NCBI GenBank assembly: GCA_910577225.1
Contig: CAJTMV010000041.1
Coordinates: forward strand, 1-35,178
From: an uncultured Eubacterium sp.
Lineage (GTDB): Bacteria > Bacillota > Clostridia > Lachnospirales > Lachnospiraceae
Length of the DNA: 35,178 bases
Reading direction: 5' to 3'
Shown here piece by piece: positions 23,547 to 31,455 of the stretch (position 1 is the stretch's first letter; each line of letters begins with the position of its first letter). Below the pieces are notes generated by a model that worked only from the letters and a program-made list of their open reading frames with translations, did not search any database and was not told the DNA's origin. The position numbers and the translations under genes were made by a program.

Positions 23547-24893
23547 TCAGCCTTTTTTCTTTTTAAAATATCCATCGATATTTTTCTTAATATCCTCCGG
23601 ATTCTGATTTTTTAATAAGTATCCCTCCGGACGCAGCGGCATTACCCTCGTTACGCTCTCCTTATCCACTCTGCCGGTCAGGAAAAATACCGGAATTTTT
23701 GCAAAATCATCTTCGGACCGGATCATTTCCAGCACCTGTACGCCGTCACAAACCGGCATTTCATAGTCCAGCAGGACGAGATCCGGACGATCCAGCGTCA
23801 TGCATCGAATACCGGACATTCCTGATTTTACTGCAGTCACCTGGTAATCGGTCCCCAGCAGCTCCCTCATCGCCGCGCAGACGGTATCCGAATCATCGAT
23901 GACAAGAATTTTCTTTTTATAGTTTTCCGCATTCTGAATCTCGTTGTTTTTCAGGTAATTGCGAACTTCTGTTACCGCGTTTTCTGCTACAATCGAAGTG
24001 CCCGCTTTTTTCAGATGACGCGGAGCCATTGCGCAATATGCAAAATATCCGGCGCCTGTATCAAATAAAAGACTGCATTGCGGCTTTTCAAATACTTTCT
24101 GGAACTGTTCATAAGAGAGCAGATTTTCATCCTGCAGCTTAAAGCCATCCGCAACCGGCAGATGTTCCAGAACCCGTTCTACAAACTGTCGGATGGCATA
24201 CCTGGACGCATTCATCAGCGCAACGCTCATTTTGTCTGATTTATGTCCCATCATCTTTCCGACCGTCTCAAGAAGCAGCTTTTCTTCCGAGATCAGAAAT
24301 ACTTCCCACTTCTCGCCTTTTTCATTTGCATAAACAAATCTGCAGTAAATACCCTGACCAAATTTTTCTCCACTGTAACGGTCGCTGATCAGTGAAGCAT
24401 CCAGCTGAAACATATCATTCATCATCTGAATCATCAGTTGTTTTGCAGCCAGCTCTTCGTCCTCCGGCAGCAGATTTTCCCACTTGTTTATGCCGTCTCC
24501 GACAATCGCCCGATCCTCCGTCAGCGTATGTCCAATCAGCCACCCGGCACAGACGCTTAAAAAATGACTCATCGCATCCGGCGAATAATCCGTCTGCGTC
24601 AGCTCTCTTTCCAACGCCGGAAGCGTATTTCTGCGGAAATTGTCATGTACGCGTCTGTGCGCCTCATATCCTTTATAAGAAATAGATGCCATATAGACTT
24701 CTTCTTCTGCAAAATGCTTCATCGCATGATCTTTAAAATATTTCAGCCCTTCCTGGCAGACCCACTGACTCTTATCTTCCTGCTCACTGAATACAAACAG
24801 ACGGTTCATAATACTAAAAAGTTTTTTGTGTTCCCTGTCGATCACATCTACCCCAATATTAAACCGATCCTGCCATATGAATTGATTACCCAT
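23547..24893 (-). CDS. Hemerythrin / CheX-like / response-regulator receiver fusion
   Basis: This 448-residue cytosolic protein joins three parts. Residues 1-135 are a bacteriohemerythrin with all expected di-iron ligands: His22, His60, Glu64, His79, His83, His122 and Asp127. Residues 150-310 resemble the CheX-like chemotaxis phosphatase fold. Residues 327-448 are a receiver domain with acidic pair Asp333/Asp334, phospho-acceptor Asp376 in LVLLDYEMP, Thr406 and Lys428. The likely role is to couple oxygen or redox state to a phosphorelay or chemotaxis output (inference). No histidine kinase lies nearby. The ATG follows AGGAGG. A short overlapping leader ORF precedes it, and a strong terminator follows. 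Confidence 0.85.
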   Translation of the reverse strand: MGNQFIWQDRFNIGVDVIDREHKKLFSIMNRLFVFSEQEDKSQWVCQEGLKYFKDHAMKHFAEEEVYMASISYKGYEAHRRVHDNFRRNTLPALERELTQTDYSPDAMSHFLSVCAGWLIGHTLTEDRAIVGDGINKWENLLPEDEELAAKQLMIQMMNDMFQLDASLISDRYSGEKFGQGIYCRFVYANEKGEKWEVFLISEEKLLLETVGKMMGHKSDKMSVALMNASRYAIRQFVERVLEHLPVADGFKLQDENLLSYEQFQKVFEKPQCSLLFDTGAGYFAYCAMAPRHLKKAGTSIVAENAVTEVRNYLKNNEIQNAENYKKKILVIDDSDTVCAAMRELLGTDYQVTAVKSGMSGIRCMTLDRPDLVLLDYEMPVCDGVQVLEMIRSEDDFAKIPVFFLTGRVDKESVTRVMPLRPEGYLLKNQNPEDIKKNIDGYFKKKKG

Positions 24894-24927
24894 GATGTCC
24901 TCCTTTGCTACAGTGCAGTCTTATCAC
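24886..24927 (-). CDS. Possible 13-residue leader peptide overlapping the hemerythrin gene
   Basis: A GTG at 24927 is preceded by a strong AAAGGAGG (24935-24942) with 7-base spacing. The frame reads MIRLHCSKGGHHG and stops at 24886-24888, eight bases into the hemerythrin gene. The second AGGAGG used by that gene lies inside this ORF. Two optimal ribosome binding sites in tandem suggest translational coupling, but the ORF is very short. Confidence 0.35.
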   Translation of the reverse strand: MIRLHCSKGGHHG

Positions 24928-24942
24928 TGTAATTCCTCCTTT

Positions 24943-25566
24943 AATTTTTTAATCCCCCAATTTTGTTCCGCTGCAAACTTAAGACTGTGCATACCGACCT
25001 TTCGGATAATTCTTTGCATCGCTGCGCCATGTTCGCTTTCAGACAACCGCAGACAGACAAAACGGACACAACCGGATCCGTTTTGCCTGTAATAACTTTT
25101 CTAAAAGATGTTTCCGAAGGGTTGGAACATAATCCTTCTCATGGTAAGATGCCGGAAAACGACTGGCAGATAGCTGCTTTCCGCGCACATATTGGATAAT
25201 ATCCGATGCGCGTACAGACAGTTCCGCCATATTTTCCCGCGTTTTATCTTTGAAAAACGTAAAACGTTATTCAAAGATTATGGTTAGAATGACTAAAACC
25301 GAAAAAGCAGGTACTGTGGCATAAACCCAATACTTATAAAAAAATAACAGTTTTGATATCTTTACTGTTACATATGTCATACTTTTTCATGAAATTAGAA
25401 TAAAGGTATATATACAGTTTAGCACAATTTACCAGATTTGCAAGTACAATACCCACAATTTTTCAGCCGTTTTTTCACAGAATCAGCCCTTTTTCACACA
25501 AAAAAAGAAACCGTACTGCAAAAGCGATTCCGCCCGCAGCACGATTTCTCTTCACCATTTATTTCT
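24943..25566. other. 624-base gap with two dyads and no firm gene
   Basis: No well-supported gene is present. A 33-base near-perfect palindrome at 25246-25278 (15-base arms, one mismatch, 3-base centre) and a second dyad at 25345-25370 (TAACAGT/ACTGTTA arms) stand out. CAAAACGGA pairs with TCCGTTTTG around 25055-25082, a weak hairpin. A 63-residue minus-strand frame (25039-25230) starts 16 bases below the first dyad, but has only a poor ribosome binding site. From 25430 the sequence is T- and A-rich and leads into repeats at 25567. Confidence 0.5.
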
Positions 25567-25623
25567 GATTCTGTCTCAGTTTTATGGTTCTGTCTCAGTT
25601 TTATGATTCTGTCTCAGTTTGTT
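25567..25623. repeat. Three 19-bp tandem copies across the LRR gene stop codon
   Basis: Copies at 25567-25585, 25586-25604 and 25605-25623 share TTCTGTCTCAGTTT. The gene stop (25601-25603) lies in the middle copy. Since 19 is not a multiple of three, the copies fall in different frames. Confidence 0.85.
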
Positions 25624-27403
25624 CCTTTTGTATCTCAGAGCCTGTCACTTCCACATGTCTGTCTCTGTCAAGGACAGTCAGCATGGCGTTGGCGCTTACA
25701 TCGAGCGCGGTCAGCTGGTTTTCCTGACAAAACAAAACTTCCAGCGCCGCATTCGCGCTTACATCCAGACTGGAAAGGGCGTTTGCCTGACATCCCAGTC
25801 TTCGAAGCGCCGGGTTGGCATCCACAGAAAGTTCTGTCAGCCTGTTATAAGAGCAGGTCAGAGACTCCAGTGCCGAAGCTGCGCTTACATCGAGCGTCGT
25901 CAGCTCGTTATGAGCACAGTTTAAAACCTTTAACGCCGCATTTGTCTGTACCGCAAATTCTGTCAGACGATTATAGTCGCAGCTTATTTTTACGAGCGCC
26001 TGGTTAACGCTCACATCCAGATCGGTCAGTTCATTTGAACCGCATTTTAAATCCGTCAGCTCTGTATTTTCTTTTATATTAAGTTCTGTCAGTGCGTTTC
26101 CGCTGCAATGCAGGCTGGTCAGCGCTTTGTTTTTGCGGATATCCAGATCGGTCAGACGATTTCCCGAGCAGTCCAGCGTTTCCAGCGCCAGACTTTTTCC
26201 GGTGTCCAGACTGGTCAGGCGGTTTTCATTGCAGATCAGTTTGGTCAGTGCCTGCGTTTTTTTCAGATTCAGCCCTGTAATCCGGTTTTTGCTGCAGTAG
26301 ATTTCTTCCAGTCGCCTGGTACCGCCAAGGTTTAACGTTTTGATCGTATTAAAAGAACAGTTTAAATACGTCAGCGCTGCATTTTGCGAGGTCTCCAGCT
26401 TTGTCAGACGGTTATAGGCGCAGTCCAGATACGCGAGCTTTTTCAGGCCGTCAATATGCAGGACGGTCAGCTCGTTGGACGGACAATGCAGATCCGACAG
26501 CGCGGGATTATTGCGAACATCCAGTCCCGTCAGCTGATTCGCGCCACAGCTTAATTCCTGCAAAGCCGGATTTTTCTGCGTATTCAGACTGGTCAGGCGA
26601 TTTGTTTCACAATTTAGCGTAATCAGCCTTGAATTTTTGCGAATATCCAGCTCTTTGATCCGGTTTTGCTCGCATTTTAACACTTCGAGCTGCCTGTTTG
26701 CGCTCACATCCAGACGCTCCAGCTCCTGTGCCGAACAGTCCAGATATTTTAACGATACATTTTTCTGAATGTCCAGACCGCTCAGACGATTATTGCCACA
26801 GTCCAGATATTCCAGCGCTGTCAGCCCTTCCATGGAAAGCGTTCCCGTAAGTCCCATTCCTGACCATGCAATTCGCGTCAGCCTTAGTTCTTTTCCAACC
26901 GGTGTCCAGGTATACTGACCCGGATCATCCGGATGACTGCTGACCGACGCATGCGTCTGTGTCTTTACAATGGCTTTTAACGCATCCAGATCGCCCGCAT
27001 GCTTCTTTACGGATTTACCTACTACATAAATCTGACAGGACGCGGATCGCTCTGTTTGGGAAATCGTTGCCGTAATGATGGCGCTGCCTTCTTTTTTTGC
27101 CCGAAACGCGCCGGTTTCATTGACGGATACGACATCCTTGTTGCTGCTGGTCCAGACCAGTTTTTCCGACTGGTAACGCTCGTCGGTAACCGTCGCCTCC
27201 AGCTTTCCCCGTTTTCCTGTCTGCAGCGTATATGCGGAACAATCCAGCGTAATAACCGCTGCGTCCGCTGCCTGCACAGGAACCCTGCATGTGCGTCCCG
27301 TCAAAACGATACAGACGGCAGAAAGAAATATGGCAAGCATCTTCACCGTTCTGCCGGTCCGCGTTTGTTTCATTCGTCTGTTTTCTCTGCCTTTACCGTC
27401 CAT
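25601..27403 (-). CDS. Secreted leucine-rich-repeat protein with Ig-like domain
   Basis: This 600-residue protein has a basic N-terminus and signal peptide (about 1-45), a bacterial Ig-like Big_2 domain (about 48-128, VWTSSNKDVVSVNETG), a linker, and 18 consecutive leucine-rich repeats of exactly 21 residues (197-574). Each repeat follows L-x-x-L-x-C-x-x-N-x-L-x-x-L-D. A nineteenth repeat breaks off and the protein ends TETES without LPxTG, LysM or other anchor. It is likely exported and may bind host or cell-wall ligands (inference). Start choice is uncertain: ATG at 27403 or 27373, neither with a strong ribosome binding site. It lies 57 bases after leuS with no promoter seen, so it may be co-transcribed. 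Confidence 0.85.
   Translation of the reverse strand: MDGKGRENRRMKQTRTGRTVKMLAIFLSAVCIVLTGRTCRVPVQAADAAVITLDCSAYTLQTGKRGKLEATVTDERYQSEKLVWTSSNKDVVSVNETGAFRAKKEGSAIITATISQTERSASCQIYVVGKSVKKHAGDLDALKAIVKTQTHASVSSHPDDPGQYTWTPVGKELRLTRIAWSGMGLTGTLSMEGLTALEYLDCGNNRLSGLDIQKNVSLKYLDCSAQELERLDVSANRQLEVLKCEQNRIKELDIRKNSRLITLNCETNRLTSLNTQKNPALQELSCGANQLTGLDVRNNPALSDLHCPSNELTVLHIDGLKKLAYLDCAYNRLTKLETSQNAALTYLNCSFNTIKTLNLGGTRRLEEIYCSKNRITGLNLKKTQALTKLICNENRLTSLDTGKSLALETLDCSGNRLTDLDIRKNKALTSLHCSGNALTELNIKENTELTDLKCGSNELTDLDVSVNQALVKISCDYNRLTEFAVQTNAALKVLNCAHNELTTLDVSAASALESLTCSYNRLTELSVDANPALRRLGCQANALSSLDVSANAALEVLFCQENQLTALDVSANAMLTVLDRDRHVEVTGSEIQKEQTETES
25682..26815 (-). repeat. 63-bp coding repeat array (18 LRR units)
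   Basis: Eighteen contiguous 63-base units encode 21-residue leucine-rich repeats with no insertions or deletions. Every unit has Cys at its sixth position, which would stack as a cysteine ladder inside the solenoid. Confidence 0.85.
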
Positions 27404-27460
27404 ATTCTGTCCGCTACTAAAAACATATACAAAAATGTAGTAGTTTTCCTTTCCTGATAT

Positions 27461-29878
27461 TTATTTTTGCACAAGGTTGACGATTCTGCCCGGCACATAG
27501 ATCTCTTTCACGAGCGTTCCGGTCAGTTTGTCTGCGACCGCTTCTTTTGCCTTTGCAATGACATCCTCTTTCTGCGCGTCTTTTTCGATCAGAACGGTTG
27601 CTTTTACCCTGCCGTTGATCTGGACCGCGATTTCAACCGTTGCTTCGATTGTCTTTGCTTCGTCATACTCCGGCCAGCTCTGCTGATAAATGTGTCCTTC
27701 AAATCCCATCAGCTCCCAAATCTCTTCTGTGATATGCGGCGCGGTCGGATTCAGCAGCAAAAGCAGCGTACGATATTCCCCGCGGGTCAGACTGCTCTTT
27801 TTATAAAAATCGTTGATCAGCGTCATCATTGCCGCGATCGCCGTATTGTATTTCAGATTTTCATAATCGCCGCTGACTTTTTTTATCGTCTGGTGCATTT
27901 TTGTCTCAAGATCTTTGGAATAACCGTCTTCGGACGTTGCCAGATCCTGCAGTTTCCATACGCGCTCCAAAAATCTGCGGCATCCCTTTACCCCGTCTTC
28001 GGACCAGGAGGCTGCCAGATCGAACGCGCCGATAAACATCTCATAGGTGCGCAATGTGTCTGCGCCATATTCTCTTACAATGTCGTCCGGGTTTACGACA
28101 TTTCCTCTGGACTTGGACATTTTTTCCCCGTTTTCTCCCAAAATCATTCCATGGGAAGTCCGTTTCTGGTATGGTTCCGCGCAAGGCACCTGTTTCTGAT
28201 CATAGAGAAACTTATGCCAGAATCTGGAATACAGCAAATGCAGCGTCGTATGTTCCATACCGCCGTTGTACCAGTCTACCGGCATCCAGTAATCCAGCGC
28301 TTCTTTCCCCGCAAGCGCTGTCTGATTGTGCGGATCCGTATAACGCAGGAAATACCAGGAAGAGCCTGCCCATTGCGGCATTGTATCCGTTTCCCGCTTT
28401 GCCGGCCCGCCGCAGCATGGACAGGCTGTATTTACCCAGTCCGTCATTGCCGCAAGCGGAGATTCCCCGTTATCCGTCGGCATGTAACTGTCTACCTCCG
28501 GCAGCTCCAGCGGAAGCTCGCTTTCTGCAATCGGCACAAACCCGCATTTCTCACAATGCACGATTGGAATCGGCTCGCCCCAGTAACGCTGACGGGAAAA
28601 TACCCAGTCTCTTAACTTATAATTAATCTTTGCCGTACCGATCTGTTTTTCTTCCAAAAACGCAATCATTTTTTTCTGCGCGTCTTTCACATCCAGCCCG
28701 TTTATAAAATCTGAATTTACGATCACGCCGGTCGCCACATCGGTAAACGCTTCTTTTGAAATATCTGCTTCTTTTCCATTTTTGGATACGACCTGTATCA
28801 TTGGCAAATCAAATTTTTTCGCAAATTCCCAGTCTCTCTGATCGTGTGCCGGTACTGCCATGATTGCGCCCGTTCCGTAAGACATCAGCACATAATCCGA
28901 TATCCAGATCGGTATCTCTTTTCCATTTACCGGATTTACGGCCGTCAGTCCGTCGATGCAGACGCCTGTTTTTTCCTTTGCCAGCTCCGCACGTTCAAAG
29001 TCTGACTTGTGCGCTGCCTGTTCCCTGTATGCGTCTATTTCATCCCAGTTTTTTAATTCGTCTTTATATTTTTCAATGATTGGATGTTCCGGAGAAACGA
29101 CCATATACGTAACGCCGAACAGCGTATCCGAACGCGTCGTGTAAATACGCAGCTTTTCCTCTTTGTCTTTTATGGAAAAGTCGACTTCCGCGCCGTTTGA
29201 TTTTCCAATCCAGTTTCTCTGCTGTGTTTTTACCCGTTCGATGTAGTCCACATCGTTTAAGCCTTCGATCAGCTTTTCTGCGTAATCTGTAATTTTTAAC
29301 ATCCATTCGCTTTTTACTTTGCGTACGACCGGAGCGCCGCACCGTTCGCAGACGCCGTTTACGACCTCTTCGTTCGCAAGGCCGACTTTGCAGCTCGTAC
29401 ACCAGTTAATCGGCATTTCTTTTTTATAAGCGAGACCTGCCTGAAACAGTTTTAAAAAGATCCACTGCGTCCATTTATAATAGTCCGGATCTGTCGTATT
29501 CACTTCCCGGTCCCAGTCAAAAGAATATCCTAATGCATGCAGCTGTTCTTTAAACCGAACGATATTATCCCTGGTAACGATCTTTGGATGTATTTTATTT
29601 TTGATTGCATAATTTTCCGTCGGCAGGCCAAACGCATCCCATCCCATCGGATATAATACGTTGTACCCCTGCATCCGGCGCTTGCGGGCAACGATATCCA
29701 GCGCCGTATACGGCCTTGGATGACCGACATGCAGTCCCTGTCCGGACGGATACGGGAACTCCACAAGCGCGTAATATTTTGGTTTGGAATAGTCGTCCGA
29801 CGCGGCAAACGCTTTCTCATCGTCCCAGATTTGCTGCCATTTTTTCTCGACGACTTTGTGGTTGTATACTTCTGACAT
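27461..29878 (-). CDS. leuS: Leucyl-tRNA synthetase
   Basis: LeuRS charges tRNA-Leu with leucine in the cytosol. The 805-residue protein shows the class I signature HVGH (residues 50-53, followed by PRPYTALD), the GWDAFGLPTENYA motif, a Cys4 zinc module (CTSCKVG...CERCGAP), a CP1 editing domain in the middle, and KMSKS in GEKMSKSRGNVV. A further CEKC/CPCC pair suggests a second zinc site. The ATG at 29890 overlaps the GGAGG ribosome binding site, so the ATG at 29878 is chosen. A promoter lies 80 bases upstream, leaving no room for the T-box leader commonly found before leuS in Firmicutes. Confidence 0.97.
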   Translation of the reverse strand: MSEVYNHKVVEKKWQQIWDDEKAFAASDDYSKPKYYALVEFPYPSGQGLHVGHPRPYTALDIVARKRRMQGYNVLYPMGWDAFGLPTENYAIKNKIHPKIVTRDNIVRFKEQLHALGYSFDWDREVNTTDPDYYKWTQWIFLKLFQAGLAYKKEMPINWCTSCKVGLANEEVVNGVCERCGAPVVRKVKSEWMLKITDYAEKLIEGLNDVDYIERVKTQQRNWIGKSNGAEVDFSIKDKEEKLRIYTTRSDTLFGVTYMVVSPEHPIIEKYKDELKNWDEIDAYREQAAHKSDFERAELAKEKTGVCIDGLTAVNPVNGKEIPIWISDYVLMSYGTGAIMAVPAHDQRDWEFAKKFDLPMIQVVSKNGKEADISKEAFTDVATGVIVNSDFINGLDVKDAQKKMIAFLEEKQIGTAKINYKLRDWVFSRQRYWGEPIPIVHCEKCGFVPIAESELPLELPEVDSYMPTDNGESPLAAMTDWVNTACPCCGGPAKRETDTMPQWAGSSWYFLRYTDPHNQTALAGKEALDYWMPVDWYNGGMEHTTLHLLYSRFWHKFLYDQKQVPCAEPYQKRTSHGMILGENGEKMSKSRGNVVNPDDIVREYGADTLRTYEMFIGAFDLAASWSEDGVKGCRRFLERVWKLQDLATSEDGYSKDLETKMHQTIKKVSGDYENLKYNTAIAAMMTLINDFYKKSSLTRGEYRTLLLLLNPTAPHITEEIWELMGFEGHIYQQSWPEYDEAKTIEATVEIAVQINGRVKATVLIEKDAQKEDVIAKAKEAVADKLTGTLVKEIYVPGRIVNLVQK

Positions 29879-29959
29879 ATTTTCCTCCATTTTCAGTTTT
29901 TATTATTGCGTATGAATCTGATATTTGTACTTTCATCATATGGAACCGGAAACACTTAA

Positions 29960-29987
29960 ATTCTACCACATCATACCCATTTGTCAA
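29960..29987 (-). promoter_or_regulatory. Sigma-A-type promoter of leuS
   Basis: A perfect TTGACA (29982-29987) and TAGAAT (29960-29965) on the minus strand are 16 bases apart. The expected start near 29953 gives a leader of about 75 bases, too short for a T-box. Confidence 0.6.
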
Positions 29988-30012
29988 TAAAAACAGGGAA
30001 ATACAGGGAAAA

Positions 30013-31311
30013 TCAGAACGAATCCAGATGAATCGCCACCATATGATCCAACGGCGCCAGCGACTTGCCTTTTCCGTCTGTACCCTCCATATATTTTTGC
30101 GCTCCGGATTCGAATAAAACAACCAGCTCCTCTCCCGCGATCGCCAGCTCTTCCGAACAGGGCGGCATTTCCACACACTCTGCAGGCTTTTCCGGATGCT
30201 TACTCAAATCGTAAGCGGATCGATATACCTTGATATACGAGGATTTTTCCCGTCCAAAAGAAGTACTCAGATAGACATGTCCGTCCTCGTCGAACGCAAC
30301 GCCCTGTACCTTGTCCGGTATGGCAAACTCTTCGCATTCTTCCAGTGACCCGTCGCTATAACGATAAGACTTCATTACAGATTTAAAAAACCTCGTATGT
30401 GTGGCAATCCAGAGCTTTCCGCTAAAATAAGTGATGCAGGATGGAGAATTAAATACCCGGTATTCCTCATGTTCGGATGGAAGCTCGATGGTTCGTCCCG
30501 GTTTATGCTTCGCCAGCTCCTTGATCAGCGCATAATCCAGACGCTCGATCGTACGATAATTGGAATGGCAGACCCAGAGACTTTCTCCGTCGTAACAGAT
30601 TCCTCCCAGATGGCTGCCCTGTTTCATCGAGAGCGTCATCAGATACTCGCCGGTATCGCGGTCAAACACATACAGGCATCCGTAGTTCTCTTTTCCGCCC
30701 GTGCTGTAGGAAGTTACAAGAATCAGATCTTCTGTCACGCATAACCCCTGCGGGCACTGATCTACACTGAATAATTTATTTGTAATATAATCTTCAAACC
30801 TCGTATCCGGCATTCCCGGGATGTCCAGATCCTCCAAAATCCGGTAGTTCATATCTGCCAGCTTTTTTTCGGGCGAACGCGTCAGACTGGAAGCTCCGTA
30901 CGAATACAGCTGGATATTCATGGAACCGGATATTTTCTTTGTCCACTTGGCATATAGTATCAGGTTGCCGTTTTTGCAGTCTGAAATTTCGGTCAGCGGA
31001 TGTTTGTAGCTGCTGTCCGTATACCAGCCCGCAAAATTGTAGCCTTCTCTTTGCGGCGGCATCAGTTTTAACGGCAGCAGCTGCTCATAATAGACCGAAG
31101 GGTTCAGATAATGATTTTCACCCAGATTCAGGTTGTAGATAATATCATAGACCGGAATGCTGCTGTTTACATTGTTGATCTCATTTAAAGTATATGCATA
31201 ATCTAAGGAAGGAGAAAGCGGTCGTTCAATGACGCCGCGCCCCTTCGTCAACTGCGGCTGTTCCAACAGCAGAACAAATACCAGCAGAATGCAGAGCATA
31301 ATACGCGCCAT
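30013..31311 (-). CDS. Secreted protein with InlB-type repeat and beta-propeller-like domain
   Basis: This 432-residue protein has a hydrophobic N-terminus (ARIMLCILLVFVLLLEQ, signal peptide or anchor), a Listeria-Bacteroides (InlB B-type) repeat at about 60-124 ending REGYNFAGWYTD...LILYAKW, and a C-terminal half (about 180-430) with recurring strands such as LYVFDRDTGEYLMTL, GICYDGESLWVCHSN and GVAFDEDGHVYLST. These are typical of SMP-30/YVTN-like beta-propellers. It probably acts outside the membrane; ligand or activity is unknown. AGGAGG lies 12 bases before the ATG. It follows the EF-G-like gene by 144 bases without a clear terminator. Confidence 0.8.
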   Translation of the reverse strand: MARIMLCILLVFVLLLEQPQLTKGRGVIERPLSPSLDYAYTLNEINNVNSSIPVYDIIYNLNLGENHYLNPSVYYEQLLPLKLMPPQREGYNFAGWYTDSSYKHPLTEISDCKNGNLILYAKWTKKISGSMNIQLYSYGASSLTRSPEKKLADMNYRILEDLDIPGMPDTRFEDYITNKLFSVDQCPQGLCVTEDLILVTSYSTGGKENYGCLYVFDRDTGEYLMTLSMKQGSHLGGICYDGESLWVCHSNYRTIERLDYALIKELAKHKPGRTIELPSEHEEYRVFNSPSCITYFSGKLWIATHTRFFKSVMKSYRYSDGSLEECEEFAIPDKVQGVAFDEDGHVYLSTSFGREKSSYIKVYRSAYDLSKHPEKPAECVEMPPCSEELAIAGEELVVLFESGAQKYMEGTDGKGKSLAPLDHMVAIHLDSF

Positions 31312-31455
31312 TTCCCTTAGGCTCCTCCTTCCGGATAAAACATTTTCAAATTCGTATCGTTTCTTATGCCGCCCGTTTACGAAATCCGCCGTTCGCGTTC
31401 ACGCCCTGCGTGCCCGCAGTCCTGGCAGTTCTCTCAGTGCCGGGCCTGTCCGGCA

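Noticed and set aside
25039..25230. 63-residue minus-strand frame with a CPFC motif near its end
   Set aside because: The ribosome binding site is weak and the frame contains a hairpin. It is noted under the intergenic entry because a dyad lies just upstream, but is not called as a gene.
27467..28615. Long plus-strand frame of 382 residues opposite leuS
   Set aside because: leuS is certain on the other strand, and the composition (many Arg, Cys, His, Phe) is that of an antisense shadow.
29879..30012. T-box leader before leuS
   Set aside because: The promoter places the start about 75 bases from the ATG, too short for a T-box, and no T-box sequence (TGGnACCGCG-like) is visible.
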